Shown here: in pieces, positions 53,201 to 62,268 of the stretch | Numbering within the stretch: position 1 is the first letter of the stretch | How the letters are laid out: each line of letters begins with the position of its first letter | Assembly (NCBI GenBank): GCA_017303335.1 | Contig: JAFLBK010000001.1 | Span: 625,001-689,000, forward strand | From: Chitinophagales bacterium | GTDB taxonomy: Bacteria > Bacteroidota > Bacteroidia > Chitinophagales > Chitinophagaceae | DNA length: 64,000 bases | Reading direction: 5' to 3' | Made by a program: the position numbers and the translations under genes | The notes under the pieces: model-generated | Seen by the model: only the letters and a program-made list of their open reading frames with translations | What the model was told of the DNA's origin: nothing | Databases searched by the model: none

Positions 53201-54082
53201 ATGTTCATTCAATTAAAGGATCTTAAAACCGCCGACGTTCAAAATTACCTGCAGCATGCCATTGCACCCAGGCCGGTCTGTTTTGCATCCACGGTCGACA
53301 AAGCCGGGCAGGTGAACCTGAGCCCCTTCAGTTTTTTCAACCTGTTTTCTTCCAACCCACCGGTGGTGATTTTTTCACCCGCCCGGAGAGTGCGTGACAA
53401 TACCACCAAACACAGCCTCGAAAATGTGCTGGAAGTGCCCGAGGTGGTCATCAATATTGTTGACTACGATATGGTGCAACAAACCTCCTTGTCCAGCTGC
53501 GAATACCCCAAGGGCGTAAATGAATTCGTAAAAGCCGGCTTCACCGAAGAAAAAGCCACGATGGTTACCCCTCCCATGGTGAAGGAAAGCAAGGTGAAGA
53601 TGGAATGCAGGGTGCTGGAAGTAAAACCACTGGGTACCGAAGGGGGCGCCGGTAACCTGGTGATCTGCGAAGTGCTTTGCATGCATATCGACGACAGCAT
53701 CCTCGATGAGAATGGTAAGATCGATCAGACCAAATTGCACCATGTAGCCCGGCTGGGCGGCGACTGGTATTGCAAGGTTGATGAGAAGAATCTTTTTAAA
53801 GTAGCCAAGCCAAACACCCAATTGGGCATTGGCGTAGACGCATTGCCCGAAAGCATCCGGAACAGTCCTATACTTACCGGCAACAACCTCGGCCAGCTGG
53901 CCAACGTGCATGAAATGCCTTTTGTGGATCCGGCCTTTTCCGACGACCGGCTTAAAAACATCGTGCAGTACTATGCCATCAACCCCGATGACATGGACAA
54001 GGAACTGCACCGCTACGCCAAAGAACTGCTCGATGCCGGTAAAGTGAACGAGGCCTGGCAGGTGTTGCTGGCCGATTACTGA
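53201..54082 (+). CDS. Flavin reductase-like domain protein
   Basis: The 293-residue protein has an FMN-binding split barrel: HAIAPRPVCFASTVDKAGQVNLSPFSFFNLFSSNPPVVIFSP, then RVRDNTTKHSLENVLE and FVKAGFTEEKATMV. The family reduces flavins for monooxygenases or acts itself as an oxidoreductase. The C-terminal 80 residues form a helical extension (PDDMDKELHRYAKELLDAGKVNEAWQVLL) that suggests oligomerisation. Ends 3 bases before the convergent LytTR gene. Confidence 0.85.
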   Translation: MFIQLKDLKTADVQNYLQHAIAPRPVCFASTVDKAGQVNLSPFSFFNLFSSNPPVVIFSPARRVRDNTTKHSLENVLEVPEVVINIVDYDMVQQTSLSSCEYPKGVNEFVKAGFTEEKATMVTPPMVKESKVKMECRVLEVKPLGTEGGAGNLVICEVLCMHIDDSILDENGKIDQTKLHHVARLGGDWYCKVDEKNLFKVAKPNTQLGIGVDALPESIRNSPILTGNNLGQLANVHEMPFVDPAFSDDRLKNIVQYYAINPDDMDKELHRYAKELLDAGKVNEAWQVLLADY

Positions 54083-54085
54083 TTC

Positions 54086-54832
54086 TTACTTCAATCCCAG
54101 CCTTGCCATCAGCATTTCTTTTTTGGCTTTGCTGACAGAAAATCTCTCTCCGTTCTTTAAAACCACATAACCCCCATCTGTTCGAAGGAATTGAGCGATA
54201 TAAGTAATATTCACTAAAGTCGAATGATGTATCCGCTGGAATATCTCCGGCGGCAATAGTTCTTCTACATCACCCAATGTTCTTGAGATCAGCATTGGCT
54301 TCTTTTCCGCTATGAAGACCTTGGTATAGGCCCCCTCCGCATTGCAATAAAGAATGGAAGACACATCCACAAATTCATACCCTTCTCTTTGCGGCAATGC
54401 AATTTTTTGTTCCACCGATGGTTGCCGGATATTACGCAGCAGGTTGCTGATATGCTGAAGACTGCTGCCCTCCTCCAGTTTCTTTTCTACTTTTTGCACA
54501 GCCGCCTTAAGGTCGCCTGCATCAATGGGTTTTAGCAAATAATCCACAGCGCTGATCCGAAAGGCCTTAGCTGCAAACTCATCATGTGCCGTAGTGAAGA
54601 TGATAGAGAAATTTATATCCCCCAGCACTTCCAGCATCTCAAAGCCATTCATCCAGGGCATTTCCACATCCAGAAAAACAAGATCAGGATTCAATTTTTT
54701 AATCGCCATCATGCCTTCCTTTGCTGATGAGCAGGCTTCCACCACTTCAACAGCAAGGCAATTTTGCTGCAGGTCGCTCAATAATGACCGTACACAATGT
54801 TGTTCATCGTCTATAATTATGGATCTTATCAT
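54086..54832 (-). CDS. LytTR-type response regulator
   Basis: The 248-residue protein has a receiver domain (1-120: IIIDDEQHC, phospho-acceptor Asp in VFLDVEMPWMNGFEML at about residue 56, FTTAHDEFAAKAF, YLLKPI). A LytTR DNA-binding domain follows (about 145-245: LPQREGYEFVDVSSILYCNAEGAYTKVF, ISRTLGDVEELLP, FQRIHHSTLVNITYI). LytTR proteins bind pairs of 9-bp direct repeats 12 bp apart; such a pair is found upstream of this operon at 57173-57202. Overlaps the kinase gene by 4 bases. Confidence 0.93.
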   Translation of the reverse strand: MIRSIIIDDEQHCVRSLLSDLQQNCLAVEVVEACSSAKEGMMAIKKLNPDLVFLDVEMPWMNGFEMLEVLGDINFSIIFTTAHDEFAAKAFRISAVDYLLKPIDAGDLKAAVQKVEKKLEEGSSLQHISNLLRNIRQPSVEQKIALPQREGYEFVDVSSILYCNAEGAYTKVFIAEKKPMLISRTLGDVEELLPPEIFQRIHHSTLVNITYIAQFLRTDGGYVVLKNGERFSVSKAKKEMLMARLGLK

Positions 54833-57117
54833 GATGCCTCTTCTTTTATTTTAATGATAACAGTAGTTCCTTCGGCAACTCCTCTTTCATCTTTCTTATC
54901 AATAACTTCAAGCTTTGCCTGCCGTTGCTGCAGCAGGTTGTTCAGTTCCAGCCTTGATTGAGTAAGGTTAACGCCTTTGGATTGATGCGTAAAATTGCTG
55001 ATTGACTTGCTTTTTGCTGAGGCTTCCCTTCCAATACCATCATCATCAATAATAATTTCTATAATCCTTTCCTTCCGTACAACACTTAATGATACATGGC
55101 CTGTACTGTTTCGCGGCACGATCCCATGCCAGATGGCATTTTCAACAAACGGTTGAATGATCAGTGCAGGCACCTGTATGGATTTCAGGTCAATATCATT
55201 ATCAACAGCAACAACATAAGAAAATTTGGTATCAAACCGCATGGCTTCCAGCTGCAGGTATAACTTACAGGTTTCAATTTCATCATACAGGCTTATATCC
55301 TTTTTATCTGCATTATTCAGCAGGTTTCGTATCAGTCTTGAAAATGTAGTAAGATAGGTCACCGACTTTTCTTCATCATGCTGTTGTATAAGTGACTTGA
55401 TGGAATTCAGGCAGTTAAAGATAAAATGCGGGTTCATTTGCGCACGAAGCGCTTTCGCTTCCAGTTCGAGTATCCGCTTCTCGTGGGCGAATTTTTCTTG
55501 CTCCCTTTTTTTGACCACGCTTACACGCCACCGTAATATTAGTCCGGCGATAATACTGATTCCCGTTACCAGCAATGACCAGAACCACCAGGTTTGCCAG
55601 AACGGGGGGTCAATGATAATGGTCAATTCAACCTCGTTTTTCAGCCATGGTCCATTGTTTTTTCTAGCCCTGATCCGAAATACATACTTACCCGGAGCAA
55701 GATTACCAAAACGAACCATATTCACTCTTTCATCCAGCATTGAAAACGGGACCTCATACCAATTGTCGCTTCTTCCTTCCAGTTTCCAGGCAAACGTGAT
55801 CGTGTCTGAAGAAGCAAAACCCCTCATCGCGTAGAGGATGCTTATTTCATTTTCAGTATAGTCAAGATGAATTGTCCGGAGCGAATCCAGTCTGTACAAA
55901 TAGTTCTTTTTCTGCCAATAAGATAAGCCCCTGACCAGGATGTCTCGTATGAATGGGGCGGCCGGATACTTTTCCCGGGCAGGCCTGTCATTCAAAAATG
56001 TAGCGCTTTTATAGAGCACTCCGCCTTTAATGAGGAATGTAAGATTTCCGTTTCCCGTCTTGATATCTGCTGTACCACCTGTTGATCGCATAAATGAAGT
56101 GTCCGTGATAAATTCGTAGTCGCCGGTTTCCGTATTAAAGAGCGCAGGCAGGGAGTCGCCGGCTGCAACAAGGAATTCCGTATTCGATACCCGTATGAAA
56201 TTCTGCACCGGACTATGGTGTATGCGATCGGGTTTATAAGAGAAATACTGGATAGAATTTGACAGTTCATTGTAACAACCCATTCCTTTCTCAATCGTGC
56301 TGAACCAGGTAAAGAAAGGCCTGTTCTCCATGGCCGTTACCGTTACCTGTCCTTCTTTCAGATCGCGGAAGAGATTAATAAAGGTTCCGGTCTTTTTTTC
56401 AAATGCAAAAATCCCTTTGTTTGTACCGATATAGGTTGTGGAAGCATCGCCAGCGTCGGCTACAAAGCAATACGCCCGCACCCCGATCCCAAGGGAGAAT
56501 CGCTGAATCCTTTTGGCGCCTTTGGTCACGACCAGATTGCTATCCCTGTCGAACTCACTTCTGAAATTCAGGTTGTGTGTTCCGGGGTCAAATACACTGG
56601 CTGCTTCCCGTATAATATAAAAGCTGTCGGCCGCGGCGATAAAAAGGTCGCCTTCCTTATCAATCCATATTCTCCGGATGTCAACGGTTTTGGGGAAATT
56701 GAACGGCGGCATGCCAAACCCGATCCCTGTATTATAATCTATCCATCCGAGATTATTGTTGTCAGAGACCATGTATATGATCTTTCCGGGTCCCTCTGCG
56801 ATTCCTTTAAAACCGGTATGCAGGTAATATACATCTTTAAAGATATTCGAGGATGGCCAGGATGTTTGCGGAGCTCCCTGCTTATCTTCCAGGCTCCAGG
56901 TGGGGTAACTGAACGTAAATCGCCTGTCCCGGCATTCGGCAATACCTATTGAGCCGATCATTATAAAATTCCCATCCGACGTAACCAGTATCTCGTTGAA
57001 GGTTGTTTCTTTTCCTGACTTGAATACTTCATCGATCGCAATTTTGTCAAATTGCTGCGACAACGATCCCAGGGGCAACAAGTACAAGCAGCACAGGAGT
57101 ATTCGTGATCTACGCAT
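54829..57117 (-). CDS. LytS-type sensor histidine kinase with Y_Y_Y domain
   Basis: The 762-residue kinase has signal peptide 1-20. Residues 21 to about 400 look like an extracytoplasmic beta-propeller sensor (short strands such as YIGTNKGIFAFEKKTG). A Y_Y_Y-like sandwich (about 405-500, ending PGKYVFRIRARKNNGPW) comes next, then one membrane segment (about 512-535). The cytosolic His_kinase domain has H in MNPHFIFNCLNSIKS, YLQLEAMRFDTKF, QPFVENAIWHGI and an ATPase DDDGIGRE. It phosphorylates the LytTR regulator encoded next. The ligand is unknown; carbohydrate sensing is common for this architecture. Confidence 0.9.
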   Translation of the reverse strand: MRRSRILLCCLYLLPLGSLSQQFDKIAIDEVFKSGKETTFNEILVTSDGNFIMIGSIGIAECRDRRFTFSYPTWSLEDKQGAPQTSWPSSNIFKDVYYLHTGFKGIAEGPGKIIYMVSDNNNLGWIDYNTGIGFGMPPFNFPKTVDIRRIWIDKEGDLFIAAADSFYIIREAASVFDPGTHNLNFRSEFDRDSNLVVTKGAKRIQRFSLGIGVRAYCFVADAGDASTTYIGTNKGIFAFEKKTGTFINLFRDLKEGQVTVTAMENRPFFTWFSTIEKGMGCYNELSNSIQYFSYKPDRIHHSPVQNFIRVSNTEFLVAAGDSLPALFNTETGDYEFITDTSFMRSTGGTADIKTGNGNLTFLIKGGVLYKSATFLNDRPAREKYPAAPFIRDILVRGLSYWQKKNYLYRLDSLRTIHLDYTENEISILYAMRGFASSDTITFAWKLEGRSDNWYEVPFSMLDERVNMVRFGNLAPGKYVFRIRARKNNGPWLKNEVELTIIIDPPFWQTWWFWSLLVTGISIIAGLILRWRVSVVKKREQEKFAHEKRILELEAKALRAQMNPHFIFNCLNSIKSLIQQHDEEKSVTYLTTFSRLIRNLLNNADKKDISLYDEIETCKLYLQLEAMRFDTKFSYVVAVDNDIDLKSIQVPALIIQPFVENAIWHGIVPRNSTGHVSLSVVRKERIIEIIIDDDGIGREASAKSKSISNFTHQSKGVNLTQSRLELNNLLQQRQAKLEVIDKKDERGVAEGTTVIIKIKEEAS

Positions 57118-57172
57118 TAAGGGCCTTTTTCTTTTGAAGTTATTAACGCTCTTTCCTAATTCAAATCTTCCA

Positions 57173-57202
57173 TTGGCAGTTCGCTGATTTCCCTTGGCAG
57201 TT
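57173..57202 (-). promoter_or_regulatory. Probable LytTR binding site (two TTGGCAGTT direct repeats, 12-bp spacer)
   Basis: TTGGCAGTT at 57173-57181 and an identical copy at 57194-57202 (given on the + strand), 21 bp start to start. Nine-bp repeats with a 12-bp gap are the documented geometry of LytTR dimers. It lies 56-85 bp upstream of the kinase start and could also serve the divergent gene at 57488. Confidence 0.6.
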
Positions 57203-57402
57203 AGGGTGGATCAGCCAACAGCCGGCACGGCGGGTACTAAAATGCCCCATTCACCCTCCCCGCTGCCTGCCAACTGGCTATCGGTATCGGTAGATTTCCT
57301 TGTTTTTGTTAACCTCCCTTAGCTACAGACCCTCTGCTGGTGAATTATCAACTCCCAAAAGCCAACGACCAATTCCGGCTATGGGCCAGATATCGACTTA
57401 CT

Positions 57403-57410
57403 TAGCTTTG
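57403..57410 (+). promoter_or_regulatory. Candidate -7 element before the small secreted genes
   Basis: TAGCTTTG, a full match to TAnnTTTG, 78 bases before the ATG at 57488. The -33 partner is weak. Confidence 0.4.
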
Positions 57411-57487
57411 AACCCATATCGTGCACACCGCCATCAGGGTTGTTTTACTGCTCAGTAAGCAACAGCCTTAAGGCCGAAAATAAACAA

Positions 57488-57826
57488 ATGAAAGTCATCC
57501 TTCTGATCATTTTTTGGGGCAGTGTCCTTTATCTGCAGGCACAAGGAAATTTCAACCGTTTCTACCAGCCGTTGGGCGGCATCCACCTCATTACCATGCA
57601 AGGCAATATGCTGAAAGGCTTATTATTAGGGATAAAAGATACGTCGGTGATCGTATATCCCGGAACGGGCAAAGAATGGAAAAGAAATGCGCCCTATAAA
57701 CCCATCGAATTTGGTTATTCCTCCATCCGGGAACTGTCAGTAAAAAGAAGAAACCGGTCCTGGAAGAAATACCCGGTCAATGGCTCTGCACTCTTATTCA
57801 CTGAATTCCAAAAAAACGGAAAATGA
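57488..57826 (+). CDS. Small secreted protein of unknown function
   Basis: The 112-residue protein has signal peptide 1-19 (MKVILLIIFWGSVLYLQAQ). The mature part is beta-rich: GGIHLITMQGNMLKGLLLGIKDTSVIVYPG, then EFGYSSIRELSVKRRNRSWKK. The pattern, a strand pair followed by I..I.L.R, is shared with the protein at 58759 (GYFVAAADSSIIL...IPIQSIRKIQIR), so the two may be distant homologues. Overlaps the next gene by 4 bases. Confidence 0.65.
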   Translation: MKVILLIIFWGSVLYLQAQGNFNRFYQPLGGIHLITMQGNMLKGLLLGIKDTSVIVYPGTGKEWKRNAPYKPIEFGYSSIRELSVKRRNRSWKKYPVNGSALLFTEFQKNGK

Positions 57827-58731
57827 AGAAAATTCACACCCCGCTCTGCCGTTTCAGACCGCTTCTGTTGTTGGCGATCTCTCTTTTCATCTTAACGGAT
57901 GCAATTGCGCAAAAAGCGTCTTTCGGCCAGGCCCCATTACCACGCCGGTTGAATTTCATTGTTTCATCCAAACAAAAAAAGTTCGACCAGGCCGCGTTCA
58001 GCTTCCAGTTTCAGGCCTTGTGGATGAACAAATACCACCGGGGCGATTACTATGTGATCCTCCCGGGTTCATCAAAAGAGATGGCCAAAAAGATCACCCG
58101 CATCCTGCGGAGGGAAAATGCCATGATCGGTAATATCTGGTTCGACAGCCATGGTCATTTTCAACGCCGGAGGTCTCTTTTTGAAATCGGTGAAGAAGAA
58201 TTCAATTACCTAACGATCCGCGACAGCATTTTTACCATTCACCTGAAGAAACTCACTGCCTATTGCGATACCAATACCAATGTAGGCATAGGTTCTTGCT
58301 ATGGCGGTGCAACCTACGCACTACCCGCTGTTGAAAACTTTCCTGAACAACCAATGAATGGAGATTCATTAATGATCGGTACCAGCCGGTTGTTCAACAA
58401 TGCAACGGTATACGCCTGCGAAAGTTTTGTTATGACAGGCATTGGTATTATGAATGCAGGCTACGCATTTGCCGGAATGCCCGGCCGGAAGAAATTCAAA
58501 GACCCGGTTTACAAGCCGGTATGGGAAAAACTGGGCGAATGGAATTGTTACTCCGGCAAAAAAGGCGCCTTTGAAAAACCGGTAACGGTAAGCCTCCATC
58601 ACGATGGACGCATTTCTTATAAACAACGGAATTACCTTTCTTTTCCTAAAAACCGGCAGAAACTGGAGAAGAGATTAAAAAAATTCAAACGGGGAAATTA
58701 TAACCTGGCTCATCTGTACCAGGCTGTATAA
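57823..58731 (+). CDS. Secreted protein with caspase/CHAT-like His-Cys pair
   Basis: The 302-residue protein has signal peptide 1-30. In the middle, a hydrophobic strand ends in WFDSHGHF (H110-G111), and a second strand ends in VGIGSCYGG (C159), 49 residues later. This order and context (strand-HG, then strand-x-C-x-G-G) match the catalytic dyad of clan CD cysteine peptidases such as caspases, CHAT and gingipains, and of related DUF4347-like domains. The C-terminal third is basic (RQKLEKRLKKFKRG). I do not recognise the family; peptidase activity is inferred from the motif only. It is co-directional with three other small secreted proteins. Confidence 0.55.
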   Translation: MKKIHTPLCRFRPLLLLAISLFILTDAIAQKASFGQAPLPRRLNFIVSSKQKKFDQAAFSFQFQALWMNKYHRGDYYVILPGSSKEMAKKITRILRRENAMIGNIWFDSHGHFQRRRSLFEIGEEEFNYLTIRDSIFTIHLKKLTAYCDTNTNVGIGSCYGGATYALPAVENFPEQPMNGDSLMIGTSRLFNNATVYACESFVMTGIGIMNAGYAFAGMPGRKKFKDPVYKPVWEKLGEWNCYSGKKGAFEKPVTVSLHHDGRISYKQRNYLSFPKNRQKLEKRLKKFKRGNYNLAHLYQAV

Positions 58732-58758
58732 CCGGCCACATTCACTAAACCAAAAAAA

Positions 58759-59325
58759 ATGAAGCTACTGGCATGTCTCTTTCTTCCTGTCTGCAGTATC
58801 GCACAATTTAACCCGGAGGGTTCGCTCAACAAACCCCTGGTCTATAAGGCAACGATCATCTCCGACTCAGGCGTTGCGAAAGGCTATTTTGTGGCCGCCG
58901 CCGATTCATCGATCATCCTCAGCACATCCGGCAGGTATCTCTCAAATACCCGCTTCGACATTCCCATACAATCGATCCGGAAAATACAAATACGAAACAA
59001 AACAGGAATCAATGTACTGGGCACTGCCGGGATAACGGTTTTGGGGTTTATTCTGGCCGCGGGGTTCACAAAAAACAATGGAGATGTTAACCATGACGGG
59101 AAAACCAGTTTTTGGGAATCACTCTTCGCCGCCATCGAAGGGGCAACATCCGGCGACAGACGCCGCAGAAATACAGCCATTCTGGCTGGCGCCGCAGGCG
59201 GAACCGCATTTATGGTTTTCAGCCTTTGGGCCAACAAAAAACTCTCGATCCGTTTTCCGCTGAATAACCGAAATGCTTTTTATAATACTAAAAGAGCTGC
59301 CATCAATAAATATGTGAATTTTTAA
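58759..59325 (+). CDS. Membrane or secreted protein with one EF-hand/dockerin-like calcium loop
   Basis: The 188-residue protein has a signal peptide (about 1-15). A beta domain (about 25-80) is followed by a hydrophobic segment (84-103) and a canonical 12-residue calcium loop D109-V-N111-H-D113-G114...E120. A second hydrophobic stretch (about 136-155) with AGAAGGTAF follows. No known family recognised. The loop fits the pattern DxNxDGxxxxxE exactly but is single, unlike paired EF-hands or dockerins. Starts 27 bases after the preceding gene. Confidence 0.6.
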   Translation: MKLLACLFLPVCSIAQFNPEGSLNKPLVYKATIISDSGVAKGYFVAAADSSIILSTSGRYLSNTRFDIPIQSIRKIQIRNKTGINVLGTAGITVLGFILAAGFTKNNGDVNHDGKTSFWESLFAAIEGATSGDRRRRNTAILAGAAGGTAFMVFSLWANKKLSIRFPLNNRNAFYNTKRAAINKYVNF

Positions 59326-59337
59326 AGCCATCCTGCC

Positions 59338-59745
59338 ATGAAAAAGATGATCCTTGCAGTATTTTTTGCCCATACAACCGATGCTTGTCTTTCTCAAACA
59401 GCCATCAATACCCGCCCGGTCACCAAAACCGGGTATTTGCAAAAAAGCAAAAACCAGAAAATAGCCGCCTGGGCTTTGCTCGGTGGGGGCGCTGTTGTTT
59501 CCGTAATCGGCCTAACCCAGGTAAATGTGGCCGGGAGCGATAACGCCCCGGTCAATAATACACCTGGCCTCATTTTGCTTGTCTCCGGTTTAACAGCTTC
59601 ATTGACCAGCATACCGTTTTTTATTTCCTCCCAAAAAAACAAAGCAATGTCGCTTCAACTGGAAACACAATCCTTTCTTCGGTTAAAAAGCAGCGGTCTC
59701 AATACTGCCCTCTATCCCGCAGTGAGTCTGAAAGTAACATTCTAA
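59338..59745 (+). CDS. Small hypothetical membrane protein
   Basis: The 135-residue protein has a short, weak N-terminal signal and two hydrophobic segments (about 43-61 and 74-95: LLGGGAVVSVIGLTQV and LILLVSGLTASLTSIPFF). The C-terminus reads LNTALYPAVSLKVTF, a beta-strand end with terminal Phe as in outer-membrane proteins. Layout resembles the protein before it. No function can be given. The convergent DUF4197 gene ends 10 bases away. Confidence 0.55.
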   Translation: MKKMILAVFFAHTTDACLSQTAINTRPVTKTGYLQKSKNQKIAAWALLGGGAVVSVIGLTQVNVAGSDNAPVNNTPGLILLVSGLTASLTSIPFFISSQKNKAMSLQLETQSFLRLKSSGLNTALYPAVSLKVTF

Positions 59746-59755
59746 CATTTCGTAT

Positions 59756-60454
59756 TTACCGTATTCCGCCAAATACTTTCTTCAGCAGATCGGTGGTTCG
59801 GGCCGCGAAATTGTTACGGATATTCCGTTCCTCCTGGGCCACGAGGTTGAACAGGGCGTCGATCGCCTTCTGGCATACATAGCTGTTCAGATCTGGATTG
59901 ATCTTTTTGATCGTGGTGGGAAAATTATTGTACCGGGTAATGATATCGCCGTAGTATTTGGTGGCGTTCACTTTATCCAGCGACGATTTGATCACCGGCA
60001 TGAAAGCCTCCGTAAGCCGGGCCGTTGTTTTCTCCCGGAAAAAATGCGTGGCGCTGGTGTCGCCGTTTCGTACCAGCCCGATCGCATCGCTCAGCGTCAT
60101 GCTCTTGATCGCGTTCACAAAAATGGGTTTGGCATAACCGGCCGCGTCTTCGGCCCCGCGGTTGATCTGCAGGATCGCCTTATCCACCATACTTCCCAGT
60201 CCAAGGTCGCGAAGCGTTCGCTCCACCTTTTTGGCATCCTCGGGTAATAATATCTTATAGAACGCGTCTTTGAAAAATCCATCCTCCTTGTTCAGTTGCA
60301 GCACCGCTTTCACCAATCCCTGGCTCAGCGCCTCCTTGATGCCATCGGCCGCCTCGGCTTCGGTTACCACGCCGGTGGTTTGCGGCAATTGTTTGACCAC
60401 ATCGCATCCATAAAAAAGGGAACTCAGCAACAGGGCGGTTACAAATCGTTTCAT
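59756..60454 (-). CDS. DUF4197 lipoprotein
   Basis: The 232-residue protein has lipobox FYGCD with C17 as the lipidated residue. The DUF4197 body is all helical: ADGIKEALSQGLVKAVLQLN, DAFYKILLPEDAKKVERTLRDLGLG, LQINRGAEDAAGYAKPIFVNAIKSMTLSDAIGLVRNGDTSATHFFREKT. Family function unknown. The frame is open to 60619, but the lipoprotein signal places the start at 60454. Confidence 0.85.
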   Translation of the reverse strand: MKRFVTALLLSSLFYGCDVVKQLPQTTGVVTEAEAADGIKEALSQGLVKAVLQLNKEDGFFKDAFYKILLPEDAKKVERTLRDLGLGSMVDKAILQINRGAEDAAGYAKPIFVNAIKSMTLSDAIGLVRNGDTSATHFFREKTTARLTEAFMPVIKSSLDKVNATKYYGDIITRYNNFPTTIKKINPDLNSYVCQKAIDALFNLVAQEERNIRNNFAARTTDLLKKVFGGIR

Positions 60455-60541
60455 TGTTCTTGTTTTGCCAAAGGTAGATAAGTTTCCGGCCAAACCCGTT
60501 TCACCCCGCTTCAAGCCGCTGGCTGATTGGCCCGTATCGAG

Positions 60542-60549
60542 TATATTTG
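60542..60549 (+). promoter_or_regulatory. Candidate -7 element of lysS
   Basis: TATATTTG, a full match to TAnnTTTG, 61 bases before the lysS start. CTG or TGG lies at the -33 position, a weak match. Confidence 0.4.
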
Positions 60550-60609
60550 CCGCCATTGCGGTTCGCCGCCGTTGTTGGTCGCCTGACCAACAACATAATT
60601 TAACCAAAT

Positions 60610-62133
60610 ATGAGTACACAACACCTGTCCGAACAAGAGATCATCCGCCGGGACAAACTGGCCGAACTGAATAAACTGGGTATCGATGCCTACCCGGCAC
60701 CCCTCTACCCTGTAAACACCACATCTGTTTTTATCAAGGAAAATTATAAAGGAGAAGAGAACAAGGATCAGTTCACCGATGTATGCATCGCCGGGCGTAT
60801 CATGAGCGTTCGGGATATGGGCAAGGCGAACTTCGCCGTGATCCAGGATAGTGTGGGCAAGATCCAGGTATACATCAAACAGGATGATATCTGCCCCGGA
60901 GATGACAAGACCCTTTTTCAAACGGTTTGGAAAAAACTGCTCGATATCGGCGATATCATCGGTATCAAAGGATATGTCTTCACCACCAAAACCGGCGAAA
61001 CATCCATCCACGTAAAGGAATTCACCCTGCTCACCAAAGCGCTGCACCCGCTTCCGATCGTAAAAGAGAAGGACGGTGAGGCGTTCGATGAAGTGACCGA
61101 CCCCGAGTTCCGTTACCGGCAACGGTATGCCGACCTGATCGTAAACCCGGGCGTGAAAGAGACATTCATCAAGCGCACCAAAATGGTCAATGCCATCCGC
61201 GACTTCCTCAACGAACGGGGCGCTATTGAAGTGGATACACCTGTATTGCAAACCATACCCGGCGGCGCCGCTGCAAGGCCCTTCATCACGCATCACAATG
61301 CGCTGGATGTACCCATGTACATGCGTATCGCCAATGAACTGTATCTGAAAAGACTGATCGTAGGCGGGTTCGACTGGGTATATGAGTTCAGCCGCAATTT
61401 CCGCAACGAGGGCATGGACCGTACCCACAATCCCGAATTCACCGTACTTGAATTCTACGTAGCGTATAAAGATTACGAATGGATGATGGAGACGACCGAG
61501 CAATTGCTCGAGCGTGCAGCCATTGCCACCAATGGTTCCACCAAAGTGACCGTGAGCGGAAAAGAGATCGACTTCAAAGCCCCGTACAAACGGGTGACCA
61601 TGTACGAAGCCATTAAAGAGTTCACCGGCTTCGACATATCGGGTATGGACGAAGCGGGCATCCGCGATGTATGCCGCCAGTTACACATTCACACCGACGA
61701 AAAGATGGGTAAGGGCAAGCTGATCGACGAGATCTTCGGCGCCAAATGCGAAGGCAATTATATTCAACCCACCTTCATCACCGATTACCCGGTGGAGATG
61801 AGCCCGCTGACGAAAAAGCACCGCAGCAAACCGGGCCTGGTGGAACGCTTCGAACTCATGTGCAACGGCAAAGAGATCGCCAACGCCTACAGCGAACTGA
61901 ACGACCCCATCGAGCAGCGGGAACGTTTTGAAGAACAGGTAAAACTCATGGAACGCGGCGACGATGAAGCCATGTTCATCGACCACGACTTCCTGCGTGC
62001 GCTCGAATACGGCATGCCGCCTACCAGCGGTATTGGCTTCGGCATCGACAGGCTCGCGATGCTGCTCACCGATCAGCATTCGATCCAGGATGTTCTGTTC
62101 TTCCCGATGATGCGTCCGGAGAATAAAGAGTGA
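60610..62133 (+). CDS. lysS: Lysyl-tRNA synthetase, class II
   Basis: The 507-residue enzyme charges tRNA-Lys. The N-terminal anticodon-binding OB domain (about 55-150: [23 protein letters not shown]) is followed by the class II core: motif 1 near [22 protein letters not shown], motif 2 [15 protein letters not shown] (about 262-276) and motif 3 [12 protein letters not shown] (about 475-486). Length and order are standard. Followed by its own terminator. Confidence 0.97.
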   Translation: MSTQHLSEQEIIRRDKLAELNKLGIDAYPAPLYPVNTTSVFIKENYKGEENKDQFTDVCIAGRIMSVRDMGKANFAVIQDSVGKIQVYIKQDDICPGDDKTLFQTVWKKLLDIGDIIGIKGYVFTTKTGETSIHVKEFTLLTKALHPLPIVKEKDGEAFDEVTDPEFRYRQRYADLIVNPGVKETFIKRTKMVNAIRDFLNERGAIEVDTPVLQTIPGGAAARPFITHHNALDVPMYMRIANELYLKRLIVGGFDWVYEFSRNFRNEGMDRTHNPEFTVLEFYVAYKDYEWMMETTEQLLERAAIATNGSTKVTVSGKEIDFKAPYKRVTMYEAIKEFTGFDISGMDEAGIRDVCRQLHIHTDEKMGKGKLIDEIFGAKCEGNYIQPTFITDYPVEMSPLTKKHRSKPGLVERFELMCNGKEIANAYSELNDPIEQRERFEEQVKLMERGDDEAMFIDHDFLRALEYGMPPTSGIGFGIDRLAMLLTDQHSIQDVLFFPMMRPENKE

Positions 62134-62151
62134 TCATTAATAACGATGTTG

Positions 62152-62180
62152 AATGGCTGTCTGGTTGACAGCCATTTTTT
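62152..62180 (+). terminator. Intrinsic terminator of lysS
   Basis: AATGGCTGTC, 5-base loop, GACAGCCATT and a T tract, 18 bases after the stop codon. A perfect 10-bp stem. Confidence 0.92.
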
Positions 62181-62268
62181 ATTCCAACACAACTCCATTC
62201 ATCAATTTAGGCAGGCCCATTCTTCCAAAACAAGTATCTTGGCTGCCCAATCACCAAATCAATCGAAC

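Larger units (their letters stand above)
57118..57487. other. Divergent intergenic region between the LytS operon and the small secreted genes
   Basis: No gene seen in 370 bp. It holds the direct repeat pair at 57173-57202 and a -7-like element at 57403-57410. A third TTGGCAG-like sequence lies on the - strand near 57265-57280. The frame of the next gene is open from a TTG at 57440, but the signal peptide starts at 57488. Confidence 0.6.

Noticed and set aside
60455-60619. Longer start for the DUF4197 protein
   Set aside because: The lipoprotein signal peptide begins at 60454; the extension would bury it and overlaps the lysS promoter region.
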